Positions 1 to 8,159 of a DNA stretch of 42,715 bases are shown here, one piece after another. The DNA lies in NCBI GenBank assembly GCA_024404675.1, contig JAKSPO010000015.1, positions 1 through 42,715 of the forward strand, in the 5' to 3' direction. Position 1 is the first letter of the stretch. Each line of letters opens with the position of its first letter. Source of the stretch: Lachnospiraceae bacterium. GTDB taxonomy: Bacteria; Bacillota; Clostridia; Lachnospirales; Lachnospiraceae. A program made the position numbers and the translations under genes. The notes beneath the pieces were generated by a model. That model saw only the letters and a program-made list of their open reading frames with translations. It was not told where the DNA came from and ran no database searches.

Positions 1-2
1 AC

Positions 3-86
3 TTCGAGGGACAGAACGGCAAGAAGTATTACCTGAATGGTTACTATGGTGGAGGTCTGTCGTTTCTTTTTTTAGAATTAATATGA
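3..86 (+). CDS. possible 3' end of a gene entering from the left edge
   Basis: One frame is open from the left edge to a TGA at 84-86 and reads as 27 residues. It begins FEGQNGKKYYLNGYYGGG and ends in a hydrophobic stretch. The Tyr/Gly-rich NGKKYYLNGYY part resembles cell-wall-binding repeat or surface-protein sequence, but this is too short to assign a family. If real, the gene is convergent with ppdK. No start codon is visible, so this could be a chance open frame. Confidence 0.3.
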   Translation, partial: FEGQNGKKYYLNGYYGGGLSFLFLELI

Positions 87-133
87 CTTATAAATACAGC
101 TTATCGTCTGACACATTGTCCATAGAATACTTG

Positions 134-176
134 TCAAAAAAAACTCTGTTCCAACCGTTATGATCAGAACAGAGTT
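134..176 (-). terminator. intrinsic terminator of ppdK
   Basis: A perfect 10-bp inverted repeat, AACTCTGTTC (142-151) and GAACAGAGTT (167-176), encloses a 15-nt loop. Read on the minus strand it is followed by a run of T from the A-tract at 136-143. It lies about 50 bp past the ppdK stop, as expected for a rho-independent terminator of that gene. Confidence 0.85.
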
Positions 177-224
177 CTCAGTATTTACTTTATTCGCACA
201 ACCTTTATGCTATGAACATCAGGC

Positions 225-2924
225 TTACTTCATGTTCAGTGCCCAAGCGTACTCAGGGTTCTCGTCAGCCAGCTTCTTGAAGATTGCCTTCTTCTCGGCG
301 ATAGCTGCCTGTGCTGCTGCAAGACGTGCAATCGGCACACGGAAAGGAGAACAGGATACATAATCAAGACCGATCTTGTGGCAGAACTCAACGGAGGAAG
401 GATCGCCGCCGTGCTCACCACAGATACCTACATGCAGCTTCGGGTTAACAGGCTTACCAAGCTTAATGGACATCTCCATCAGCTTGCCGACACCGGTCTG
501 GTCAAGCTTTGCGAACGGATCGTTCTCAAAGATCTTGGTATCGTAGTAAGCGTTCAGGAATTTGCCGGCATCATCACGAGAGAAGCCAAATGCCATCTGG
601 GTAAGGTCGTTGGTACCGAAGCAGAAGAAATCAGCCTCGGAAGCGATCTCGTCAGCGGTAAGTGCCGCACGAGGAATCTCGATCATCGTACCAACCTCGT
701 ACTCAAGGTCAACACCTGCAGCTGCAATCTCTGCATCAGCGGTGTCTACAACGATGCTCTTAATATACTTAAGCTCCTTCACTTCACAAACAAGCGGAAT
801 CATGATTTCCGGCTTGATCTCCCAGTCAGGATGAGCGCTCTTCACTTCGAGAGCGGCACGAATAACTGCCTTGGTCTGCATTCTTGCGATGGACGGATAG
901 GTAACTGCAAGACGGCAGCCTCTGTGACCCATCATCGGGTTGAACTCATGCAGCGAGCTGCAGATAGCCTTGATCTCTTCTACAGTCTTGCCCTTAGCCG
1001 TAGCAAGCTTCTGAATATCAGCCTCTTCAGTAGGTACGAACTCATGGAGCGGCGGATCGAGGAAACGAATGGTAACCGGGCATCCCTCAAGTGCCTCATA
1101 CAAAGCCTTGAAATCGCTCTGCTGGTAAGGAAGAATCTTATCAAGAGCAACCTCTCTCTCTTCCTCGGTATCAGAGCAGATCATCTCACGGAAAGCTTCA
1201 ATTCTCTCCGGATCGAAGAACATGTGCTCTGTACGGCAGAGACCGATACCCTCTGCGCCAAGCTCGTGAGCCTTGCGAGCATCTGCCGGTGTATCTGCAT
1301 TGGTACGAACCTTCAGTCTGCGGTATTTGTCTGCCCAGCTCATAACACGACCGAAATCGCCGGAGATGGAAGCATCTACCGTAGGAATCAGGCCTGCGTA
1401 AATATTACCGGTGGTACCGTCGATGGAAATCGTGGAGCCTTCGGTGAATACTTTGCCGCCAAGCTTGAACTTCTTATTCTCTTCATCCATATTGATGTCA
1501 CCGCAGCCGGATACACAGCAGGTACCCATACCACGTGCGACTACTGCTGCATGGCTGGTCATACCGCCACGAACGGTAAGAATACCCTGTGCAGCCTTCA
1601 TACCGGTGATATCCTCAGGGGATGTCTCAAGACGAACAAGCACTACCTTCTCGCCTCTCTCTGCCCATGCAACCGCATCCTCAGCGGAAAATACGACTTT
1701 ACCGCAGGCAGCTCCGGGCGAAGCGCCAAGACCTCTTCCAAGAGGGGTAGCCTTCTTCAGTGCCTTCATATCAAACTGCGGATGAAGGAGCGTGTCAAGG
1801 TTACGAGGATCGATCATGGCAACAGCCTCTTCCTCGGTCTTGTGGCCCTCATCTACAAGATCGCAGGCGATCTTCAGTGCAGCGGGAGCGGTTCTCTTAC
1901 CGTTACGACACTGAAGCATATAGAGCTTCTTGTTCTCAACGGTAAATTCCATATCCTGCATATCATGGTAATGGTTCTCAAGAATGCCGCATACGTCGAT
2001 GAACTGTGCGTAAGCATCCGGGAACTCCTTCTCCATCTGTGCGATCGGCATCGGAGTACGAACACCTGCTACTACGTCCTCACCCTGTGCATTGATGAGG
2101 AACTCACCCATAAGCTTCTTCTCGCCGGTTGCGGGATCACGGGTGAATGCAACGCCGGTACCGGACTGGTCATTCAGGTTACCGAATACCATGGGCATTA
2201 CGTTAACTGCGGTACCCCAGCTGTACGGGATATCGTTGTCACGACGATACACATTTGCACGAGGGTTATCCCAGGAACGGAATACAGCCTCGATTGCGAG
2301 CTTCAGCTGCTCAACCGGATCGGAGGGGAACTCCTTACCAAGCTGATTCTTGTACTCGGTCTTGAACTGCTTAGCAAGTGCCTTCAGGTCTGCAGCGGTG
2401 AGCTCAACATCGAACTGAACACCCTTCTGCTTCTTCATCTTGTCAATCAGTTCCTCGAAATACTTCTTGCCGACACCCATAACGACGTCGGAGAACATCT
2501 GGATGAAACGTCTGTAGGAATCGTATACGAATCTCTTAAACTTCGGATCCGGATTGCCTGCGATCATTGCATCCACAACCTTATCATTCAGGCCGAGGTT
2601 CAGAATTGTATCCATCATACCGGGCATGGAAGCTCTCGCACCGGAACGAACGGAAACAAGAAGCGGGTTCGTCAGGTCGCCGAACTTCTTACCGTTAATC
2701 TCCTCCATGTACTTAACGCCTTCCATGGCCTGTGTCATAATCTCGTCATTAATCTTACGACCGTCCTCGTAATACTGTGTACAAGCCTCGGTTGTAATGG
2801 TAAAGCCCTGCGGAACCGGGAGACCGATTTTGGTCATCTCGGCAAGGTTCGCACCCTTACCACCCAAGAGGTTTCTCATGTCTGCACTACCTTCGGTAAA
2901 TGCATATACCCATTTTTTAGCCAT
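225..2924 (-). CDS. ppdK: pyruvate, phosphate dikinase
   Basis: This cytosolic enzyme interconverts pyruvate, ATP and phosphate with phosphoenolpyruvate, AMP and pyrophosphate, linking glycolysis and gluconeogenesis in many anaerobes. The 899 residues match the usual length. The N-terminal nucleotide-binding part shows LLGGKGANLAEM near residue 20 and SVRSGARASMPGMMDT near 91-106. The swivelling phosphohistidine domain has GGMTSHAAVVARGMG with the catalytic histidine at about 458. The C-terminal PEP-utilising TIM barrel ends with CGEHGGDPSS, catalytic cysteine about 835. The start is set by a GAGGAGG ribosome-binding site about 12 nt upstream of ATG. It is a single-gene unit with its own promoter and terminator. 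The opposite strand is open almost throughout (895 codons), but that is a composition effect. The identification is secure. Confidence 0.98.
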   Translation of the reverse strand: MAKKWVYAFTEGSADMRNLLGGKGANLAEMTKIGLPVPQGFTITTEACTQYYEDGRKINDEIMTQAMEGVKYMEEINGKKFGDLTNPLLVSVRSGARASMPGMMDTILNLGLNDKVVDAMIAGNPDPKFKRFVYDSYRRFIQMFSDVVMGVGKKYFEELIDKMKKQKGVQFDVELTAADLKALAKQFKTEYKNQLGKEFPSDPVEQLKLAIEAVFRSWDNPRANVYRRDNDIPYSWGTAVNVMPMVFGNLNDQSGTGVAFTRDPATGEKKLMGEFLINAQGEDVVAGVRTPMPIAQMEKEFPDAYAQFIDVCGILENHYHDMQDMEFTVENKKLYMLQCRNGKRTAPAALKIACDLVDEGHKTEEEAVAMIDPRNLDTLLHPQFDMKALKKATPLGRGLGASPGAACGKVVFSAEDAVAWAERGEKVVLVRLETSPEDITGMKAAQGILTVRGGMTSHAAVVARGMGTCCVSGCGDINMDEENKKFKLGGKVFTEGSTISIDGTTGNIYAGLIPTVDASISGDFGRVMSWADKYRRLKVRTNADTPADARKAHELGAEGIGLCRTEHMFFDPERIEAFREMICSDTEEEREVALDKILPYQQSDFKALYEALEGCPVTIRFLDPPLHEFVPTEEADIQKLATAKGKTVEEIKAICSSLHEFNPMMGHRGCRLAVTYPSIARMQTKAVIRAALEVKSAHPDWEIKPEIMIPLVCEVKELKYIKSIVVDTADAEIAAAGVDLEYEVGTMIEIPRAALTADEIASEADFFCFGTNDLTQMAFGFSRDDAGKFLNAYYDTKIFENDPFAKLDQTGVGKLMEMSIKLGKPVNPKLHVGICGEHGGDPSSVEFCHKIGLDYVSCSPFRVPIARLAAAQAAIAEKKAIFKKLADENPEYAWALNMK

Positions 2925-3058
2925 AAATTGTATGACCTCCTCATTTTTCTACGCTGCCCAAAAGCAATTGCCTTCTCCACCTTTCGACGTCCGCCGCATC
3001 CGCCCGCGCATCAAAGCAGGGGAACACAAATAAACGTCTGTAGACAGCCGCTGGTCGT

Positions 3059-3087
3059 ATTGTAACACACGCGCGTACGCAATACAA
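3059..3087 (-). promoter_or_regulatory. sigma-A-type promoter of ppdK
   Basis: On the minus strand TTGTAT (3082-3087) and TACAAT (3059-3064) are separated by exactly 17 bp. This predicts a leader of about 130 nt before ppdK. No riboswitch or attenuator structure was recognised in the leader. Confidence 0.65.
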
Positions 3088-3180
3088 ACATTATTTCGCC
3101 TTCTCAGAAAGAAAGAAGGGCGGGCGCGCGGATATGTATGAATATCTGTCATAAATACATAATTCTTCAGTTTCTGGTTT

Positions 3181-3267
3181 TGAGCCCTTAACCCCGTCCC
3201 CAAGGGTTCATTCGGGGACTTCCGGTGCGGAAAATGAGCCCTTGACCCCGTCCCCAAGAGACCAAAA
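3181..3267. repeat. 87-bp dispersed GC-rich repeat, copy 1
   Basis: It is the same length as the copy at 7515-7601 and differs from it at about 5 of 87 positions. Inside, a 24-bp block beginning TGAGCCC and containing ACCCCGTCCCCAAG occurs twice in the same orientation (3181-3204 and 3235-3258). Between the blocks lies a small palindrome, TTCCGgtgCGGAA. CCCC/GGGG tracts allow further hairpins. It ends four bases before the stop codon of the AAA ATPase gene on the minus strand, so it would form the start of that gene's 3' untranslated RNA. Confidence 0.85.
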
Positions 3268-3271
3268 GGGG

Positions 3272-4369
3272 TCACAGCTGGCCGATTTCGTCCATGCCGA
3301 GGGCGTACCAGTTCGCATGAATGAAGCGGAGACAGTTCTCGTCATCCAGTTCAAGGAAGATGTGCTTCACAATTCCGCGGTTTAATTGCAGCAGGTTGCG
3401 AAGGCCCATCACGATGAATTCCGCCTTCGTCAGTCGGAACAGGGCACGTAATACCTCCTGCACCGTTCTCTCCTGATTCTCGGTAAGCTCCTCAGGCGTA
3501 CGTACAGAGGGCAGGAAGCCTGCCTTTCCGACGATACCGTTTACAAGAATATACAGCTCATCCGGGCTCTCCGGTGCTTCGGCATTGCCGTACATAAAAT
3601 CATCCGCACCGACCAACTTCTCCTGATGCTTACAATATTCAATAAACTGCAAGCCCTCCTTTTCGCCGATGTTGCCGACAATCTTATGCTGAATCACCTG
3701 ATTGTCCACGTTACAGTCAAACTTCAGAATGTCGCTGACTCTCGTCCACGAACGAGGCGTTGCGAACACAATATTGCTGTCGCCTGCCACCTGCGTATGC
3801 AGTGCCTCCGGTTTGAAGGTCAGGTAGTCAAGCACAAACTTGTGAATTTTGTTCGGGATTGCATAATCATGCTTCCAGGTCTCAAAATGCGGCTCGATAT
3901 AGTGGATCTCGAAACGGTCGGCAAGCGGTCCCGCAAGGCGGATATAAACACCGTCGTCGTCCTCGCGGTTTCCGAGCGCGATGACCATCGTCCCGGTTGG
4001 AAGCGTATACTGTCCGATTCGTCTGTCGAGAATCAGCTGATAAGCCGCTACCTGTACGCGCTTTGTACAGGATGTGATCTCATCGAGAAGAAGAATTGTT
4101 CTCGGGCCGTCTCTACGCTCATCGGGAAGCACCTCAGGCGAAAGCCAGATTGTCTTCGTCCGGTCAGCATTCGGATAGATCAAGCCACTGATTTCTACCT
4201 CGGACATTTGCGCCAGTCGGATATCAATTACCTTGTAGCCGTACTTGGCACCGATCTGACGGATAATCTCGGATTTGCCGATACCGGGTGCACCGAGACC
4301 GAGAATTGTATGCTTCAAATTATGCTGCAGATTAAACTCCACAGTATCGCCAAATTCTTTAATGTTCAT
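3272..4369 (-). CDS. MoxR-type AAA ATPase paired with a VWA protein
   Basis: This is a predicted AAA+ chaperone-like ATPase that would remodel a protein target by ATP hydrolysis. The Walker A loop GAPGIGKS is at residues 26-33, and Walker B LLLDE at 93-97 is followed by T and S. A sensor-like VIALGNRED follows near 125-135. The length (365 aa) fits single-domain MoxR/CoxD-type ATPases. A GGAGG site 7 nt before ATG fixes the start. It is the last gene of a four-gene minus-strand operon, 50 bp after the VWA/metallopeptidase-like gene. MoxR ATPases next to DUF2201 VWA proteins are a recurrent but poorly understood pair. Both proteins probably act as one complex. The true substrate is unknown. 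Confidence 0.88.
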   Translation of the reverse strand: MNIKEFGDTVEFNLQHNLKHTILGLGAPGIGKSEIIRQIGAKYGYKVIDIRLAQMSEVEISGLIYPNADRTKTIWLSPEVLPDERRDGPRTILLLDEITSCTKRVQVAAYQLILDRRIGQYTLPTGTMVIALGNREDDDGVYIRLAGPLADRFEIHYIEPHFETWKHDYAIPNKIHKFVLDYLTFKPEALHTQVAGDSNIVFATPRSWTRVSDILKFDCNVDNQVIQHKIVGNIGEKEGLQFIEYCKHQEKLVGADDFMYGNAEAPESPDELYILVNGIVGKAGFLPSVRTPEELTENQERTVQEVLRALFRLTKAEFIVMGLRNLLQLNRGIVKHIFLELDDENCLRFIHANWYALGMDEIGQL

Positions 4370-4419
4370 AGCTGTTCCTCCTCCGCCCTTGCGGATACGC
4401 CCGCCATTAACGGGAGCGG

Positions 4420-5655
4420 TTATTTTACGTAATTGTCCTTCAGCCAGGCAACCTTCCCCATTCGCTTCATGTCCTCCGTCGGGTCAATCTCCTCCGAAAG
4501 AACAAGCAGGGTGTTGCGCCTCAGATACGGCAGAAAACGATTCGGGTCAAGCGGCCCGAACTCACCGTCGGTCAGAATCAGCATAACCTCCGGCCGTATC
4601 TTATTCACACGCAGCCAGTCATATATACAGTTTACATCCGTGCCGCCGGAATGCGTCGGCACACATTTTAAAAGGTTCTTCTCGCCAATCACCCTTCGGT
4701 ACACATCGGTCACCCGCGTGTCCCAGAAGCACAGATTGATGATGCAGTGAAATTCTCTCGAAATCCGGTACAGCTGCGACAGAAACACGTCCATACGCTC
4801 CTTACCGATAGAACCCGAGGAATCGACAAATGCCCACAGCTCCTCAAGCTCCTCGTCCGCTGTCGGATGTCCCGGCAGAATCAGGTCCATATGCAAATAT
4901 TTACGCTCAGGTGTCGCGTAGGAAACCTCGTCCTGAATCTCCGAATCCAGAAAGTCCCGCATCAGAACACGCCAGTCCGGCTTCTTCGTGTCTAAAAGCT
5001 GCGTCAGCTGCGGCGGAATCGAGTAGCTTCCCGTACCGCGCTTAGCAGCACGCTGGATTAGCCCCTTGATGCGCTCCTCCATAAGAGCCTCCTGCGCCTT
5101 CGACATCGGTGCCGGCTCCGCAAGGTCATTTTCCGGGGCCCGCACGAAGCGTTTCTCGCCATTGATGCCCTCACGATAGGTCGCACGCCCGTTCATAATG
5201 CCCGTATCCTCAGTCGACAGCGGATTATCTCTAAGAATGATGTCATATAAACTTTCCGCGGACTGCATACGGTCAAGCTCGGCGAAAAGACCGTCCTTCG
5301 GGCGATCGAACGGTACACCAATCTTACGCATAACGGGACGAACGTCCCAGTCAAGAATCGAATTCACAACATAATCGGCCGCTGCGTTCCACACATCCGC
5401 ACGGCGGTTCTTCGCACGCATGGGATGCCTGAGCAAGACATGCATCACCTCGTGCATGATGATATAGTTCTGCTCGCCGATGGTCAGACCCCCGAGAAAA
5501 TCCGGGTTGTACCGAACCGTCACGCCGTCCGTTACAGCCGTCGGAACGCTTCGATCCTCAAGAAATGACATCGAAACAAGAATATCTCCGTAAAATGGTG
5601 CCTTTCGGACCGTCGTCATGCGAAGCTTTTGAATTTCGGATGCCACATCCCTCAT
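4420..5655 (-). CDS. VWA-like protein with N-terminal metallopeptidase-like domain (DUF2201 family)
   Basis: The 411-aa soluble protein has two recognisable parts. The N-terminal region has HEVMH at residues 68-72, a zincin HExxH motif followed by an Arg/His-rich stretch. The C-terminal part is a von Willebrand A fold with a MIDAS motif DSSGS at 278-282 and a later LILTDGEFG strand that would complete the metal site. This order matches the DUF2201 family (putative metallopeptidase plus VWA-like domain), which habitually partners MoxR AAA ATPases, as here. Whether it cleaves peptides is not known. The motif is intact, so catalysis is possible. Start chosen at ATG after GGGAGAGAG. The gene lies 42 bp after the leucine-rich-repeat gene. 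Confidence 0.85.
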   Translation of the reverse strand: MRDVASEIQKLRMTTVRKAPFYGDILVSMSFLEDRSVPTAVTDGVTVRYNPDFLGGLTIGEQNYIIMHEVMHVLLRHPMRAKNRRADVWNAAADYVVNSILDWDVRPVMRKIGVPFDRPKDGLFAELDRMQSAESLYDIILRDNPLSTEDTGIMNGRATYREGINGEKRFVRAPENDLAEPAPMSKAQEALMEERIKGLIQRAAKRGTGSYSIPPQLTQLLDTKKPDWRVLMRDFLDSEIQDEVSYATPERKYLHMDLILPGHPTADEELEELWAFVDSSGSIGKERMDVFLSQLYRISREFHCIINLCFWDTRVTDVYRRVIGEKNLLKCVPTHSGGTDVNCIYDWLRVNKIRPEVMLILTDGEFGPLDPNRFLPYLRRNTLLVLSEEIDPTEDMKRMGKVAWLKDNYVK

Positions 5656-5697
5656 CGTCTCTCTCCCGTACTCTGCGCCGGCGGCTCTCCACAGGCG

Positions 5698-6684
5698 CTA
5701 GAAATTTGTAATCAGCTTATATTTGGCAAAAATCGATTTGCGCAGCTCCGGGGAAACATAACCGCCGCCCGCGCGAACAATATCCGCCTCCTGGCGGTAA
5801 TACCGATAGGTCTCGTCGTTGGTCGGATAGTTTCTGCAATATACATAATACCGCTCCCCGCCGTACACGACTGCATGTCCTGCCTGGAAGAAGCAGAAGC
5901 TCTTACGCGCATCGATCATAACATGAACGATGCCGCCCTGCCGCTCCGGCTTACCAAAGGTAAGAAATACCGACTCCTCAAGCATTCCGACGCGGTTCTC
6001 CGACAGTCGCATGCTCATATCGCAAAGCCCCTCCGTGATAGGGTCCACACATCTGCTCTTGCGGGGATCCTTTGCATTGACGAAGGTGTCTTTTTCATTC
6101 TGTCCGACATAATAACCGCTAAAGGTCATCGAATTACGGGAGACGGAAAGCGACTCCGTTCCGGTATTCAGGTTCACATTTCGCACAAGGAATATGCTCT
6201 CGAGCTCGGGGCGAATGCCGACCGGCCGGATTCCCATATCGCGGATCATCTCGTAGATTACATGCATATAGTGGAGCTTTTCCTCGTGATCATCGACAAG
6301 AAAACGACCATCCGCCAGCGCAAAGCTGTGCCGTAACAGTTCCTCATACTCGCTCTCCATCAGATCGAGAAAGAACTTCATCTGGCGCAGCCTGCGACAG
6401 GATTGAAACGGTCGTTCGCCACAGGTGAGGACCGTTGCGGGAACCACAACCTCCTCTAATTGCGTGCATTTTTTGAAAGCATAATCTCCGACGGATTCGA
6501 TGCCGCCGGAGATGGTAAGTCTCTTCATCTGTTCCGAGCCGTAGAAGGCGCCCTTGCCGATCTTCGTCAGAGAGTGAAAATCGTCGCCGCACGTCACCGG
6601 CACGCGCACGGACTCCTCCCCGCCGTAATAAGCGAAGATACAGTTGTCCGCTACGGTATATTTATCATCCACATAAGCATACAT
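5698..6684 (-). CDS. leucine-rich-repeat (BspA-like LRR_5) cytosolic protein
   Basis: The 328-aa protein has no signal peptide or membrane segment. Residues about 35-115 carry BspA/LRR_5-type repeats, recognisable from the recurring GAF-x-x-C/S-x-x-L spacing (KGAFYGSEQMKRLTI, DYAFKKCTQLEEVVV, ERPFQSCRRLRQMKF). Residues about 120-328 are not recognised. They are mixed alpha/beta with a tyrosine-rich end. It begins 3 bp after the 89-aa gene and precedes the VWA gene, so translation is probably coupled. LRR_5 domains usually bind proteins, so a role as substrate receptor or adaptor for the AAA/VWA pair is a reasonable inference, not a demonstrated one. Confidence 0.7.
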   Translation of the reverse strand: MYAYVDDKYTVADNCIFAYYGGEESVRVPVTCGDDFHSLTKIGKGAFYGSEQMKRLTISGGIESVGDYAFKKCTQLEEVVVPATVLTCGERPFQSCRRLRQMKFFLDLMESEYEELLRHSFALADGRFLVDDHEEKLHYMHVIYEMIRDMGIRPVGIRPELESIFLVRNVNLNTGTESLSVSRNSMTFSGYYVGQNEKDTFVNAKDPRKSRCVDPITEGLCDMSMRLSENRVGMLEESVFLTFGKPERQGGIVHVMIDARKSFCFFQAGHAVVYGGERYYVYCRNYPTNDETYRYYRQEADIVRAGGGYVSPELRKSIFAKYKLITNF

Positions 6685-6687
6685 AGG

Positions 6688-6957
6688 CTAACCAAACGTC
6701 TCCGACCAAACTTTTCTTTCCATCGAGCGGCGGTACGCTAAGAGCAATACCTCCTCATTCACCGGCTTGTCCTTCGGCAGCGCCAGAAGGTCCGGCACAC
6801 AATTCTGCAGACCGCGCACGAGCGCAAGCTGCTCCTCACTGGTACCATTCTCGGAAAGCAGCTCCGCAAGCTGTGCCAGAAGAAGCCCGCCCTGCGTCGG
6901 GTCCTTGGCAACACGAACGATCTGCCCGATATACGCCATCAATTGATTCTTATCCAT
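6688..6957 (-). CDS. small helical protein, first gene of the AAA/VWA operon
   Basis: This is an 89-aa soluble protein of unknown function. It is rich in Leu, Ala, Glu and Gln and predicted to be mostly helical, with stretches such as LLLAQLAELLSENG and VNEEVLLLAYRRSMERK. No family was recognised. It is first in the operon, behind a good promoter at 7028-7056, with a leader of about 65 nt and an AGAGAGGACAGG ribosome-binding region before ATG. Its stop is 3 bp from the next start. Position suggests a small partner subunit of the LRR/VWA/AAA set. Confidence 0.7.
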   Translation of the reverse strand: MDKNQLMAYIGQIVRVAKDPTQGGLLLAQLAELLSENGTSEEQLALVRGLQNCVPDLLALPKDKPVNEEVLLLAYRRSMERKVWSETFG

Positions 6958-7027
6958 CAGAATCCTGTCCTCTCTTTATAACACGCTACCGCCCTCTTCG
7001 GCGGCATACACAGATTTCCCCACCTAC

Positions 7028-7056
7028 AATATAACAAATTGCAGAAGTGTTTGCAA
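7028..7056 (-). promoter_or_regulatory. promoter of the four-gene AAA/VWA operon
   Basis: On the minus strand TTGCAA (7051-7056) and TATATT (7028-7033) have exactly 17 bp between them. It is the only good promoter seen upstream of the 89-aa, LRR, VWA and AAA genes. Confidence 0.7.
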
Positions 7057-7202
7057 AAGGATTTTCCGCACTGTGGGCGGCACTGACGGGCGGTTACGGA
7101 ATATCTGTCATTTTTCTGCAACTTGTCGGAAAATGCCTGTCAATGGTGAAAAATCACAAAACATATTTTCGTTCCAACAAGACTACATTCATGGTATATG
7201 TG

Positions 7203-7301
7203 TGTGGATAAAGTTGATAAAAATGTGGAAATGCCGAAAAAATAGGCTCTGCACGACATTTTTGGTGTGGATAACTCGGGCATTTTAAAAAGTTATCAAC
7301 A
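7203..7301. promoter_or_regulatory. cluster of DnaA boxes in an AT-rich intergenic region
   Basis: Two perfect DnaA boxes (TTATCCACA, both read on the minus strand) are at 7203-7211 and 7266-7274. A near-match TTATCAACA is on the plus strand at 7293-7301, and TTATCAACT on the minus strand at 7212-7220. All four fall within 99 bp, surrounded by A/T runs. No dnaA, dnaN or rpmH is nearby, so this is more likely a DnaA-binding regulatory or titration site than the chromosomal origin. Confidence 0.6.
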
Positions 7302-7423
7302 TTTGCCAGGATTGGCTAAAACGGCTCTCTTCTCTGTTTTGTGCAAGTTGCCAGCCGAAGGGCTTGCGAGGAACGGTTTTGCGAGAGCTGCCCCGGTAGA
7401 GGCAAGGTAGCGTAGCCGGGGAT

Positions 7424-7463
7424 AAAAACAGGGCGCATGAAGATTTTGCTTCTTCATACGCCC
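7424..7463 (-). terminator. intrinsic terminator downstream of the chromate transporter pair
   Basis: The stem GGGCG-ATGAAG (7431-7442) pairs with CTTCAT-CGCCC (7452-7463), with one internal mismatch. On the minus strand it is followed by TGTTTTTATCC. The stretch 7310-7420 just beyond it is GC-rich with further inverted repeats (for example CCCCGG and CCGGGG around 7391-7420), and no gene was found there. Confidence 0.7.
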
Positions 7464-7514
7464 AAAGAAACCTAGTGAATTGTCAGCTCGCCGACTGCGT
7501 GGGTGGGGTAATTG

Positions 7515-7601
7515 TGAGCCCCTGACCCCGTCCCCAAGGGGTCATTCGGGGGCTTCCGGTGCGGAAAATGAGCCCCTGACCCCGTCCCCAAGAGACCAAA
7601 A
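7515..7601. repeat. 87-bp dispersed GC-rich repeat, copy 2
   Basis: This is the same element as 3181-3267, with about 94 percent identity, the same length and the same orientation. It contains the internal TGAGCCCCTGACCCCGTCCC block twice. It starts on the minus strand three bases after the stop codon of the chromate transporter subunit gene, a placement nearly identical to copy 1. Confidence 0.85.
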
Positions 7602-7604
7602 TTG

Positions 7605-8159
7605 CTACAGCTTGAAGATGATACCGATTACGGCGCCGCACAGGATCCAGACAGCGGGGTGCAGCTTCTTAAACTTTTTGATATTCATCACGCCGTAGAA
7701 GGCTGCGCAGAGAAGCACAAGGTAGATGGGAAACTGCCACTTGCCCTCAGCGGTTGTGAAGATTGCCACCCTGAAGATTCCGAAGACTGCGGTTGCGATC
7801 AGACCGGTAACGGCAGGACGAATCGTTGCAAAGCTTGAACGAACGTACATATTCTTGCTGAATCGGTCCAGAATCTTTGCGATGATGCAGATGACAATCA
7901 GGCTCGGCAGAACAAGCGACAGCGTCGCCACAAGGCCACCGGGAAGACCGGCTGCGCGGAAGCCCGCGTAGGTTGCCATATTGATACCGATCGGACCGGG
8001 GGTGCTTTCGCTGACCGCAAGCATATTGGTCACATCATTGACGGTGTACCAGTCGTAGCGCTCGGCGATATCCATCAGAAACGGAATGGTTGCCGGACCG
8101 CCGCCGATAGCGAACAGACCGATCTTGAAAAACTCAATGAAAAGCTTCAGAAAAATCAT
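7605..8159 (-). CDS. chromate transporter family protein, second half-size subunit
   Basis: This 184-aa integral membrane protein belongs to the short-chain CHR family. Single-domain members occur as adjacent pairs that work together, whereas long-chain ChrA is a fusion of two such halves. The N-terminus FFKIGLFAIGGGPATIPFL and the TPGPIGINMATYAG motif near 55-70 are diagnostic. About five to six membrane segments are visible. Its ATG overlaps the upstream half's stop by 4 bp, indicating translational coupling. Known members export chromate or related oxyanions, but the true substrate in gut-type anaerobes is uncertain. Confidence 0.88.
   Translation of the reverse strand: MIFLKLFIEFFKIGLFAIGGGPATIPFLMDIAERYDWYTVNDVTNMLAVSESTPGPIGINMATYAGFRAAGLPGGLVATLSLVLPSLIVICIIAKILDRFSKNMYVRSSFATIRPAVTGLIATAVFGIFRVAIFTTAEGKWQFPIYLVLLCAAFYGVMNIKKFKKLHPAVWILCGAVIGIIFKL

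Noticed and set aside
378-3065. 895-codon open frame opposite ppdK
   Set aside because: It mirrors ppdK codons over almost the full length, has no recognisable domain, no ribosome-binding site, and is Cys/His/Leu-rich as antisense frames of this codon usage are. Similar long antisense frames occur opposite GH31 (22601-23950) and over 25722-27089.
7203-7301. Chromosomal replication origin
   Set aside because: DnaA boxes are present, but dnaA, dnaN, recF, gyrB, rpmH and parAB are all absent from the surrounding 40 kb.
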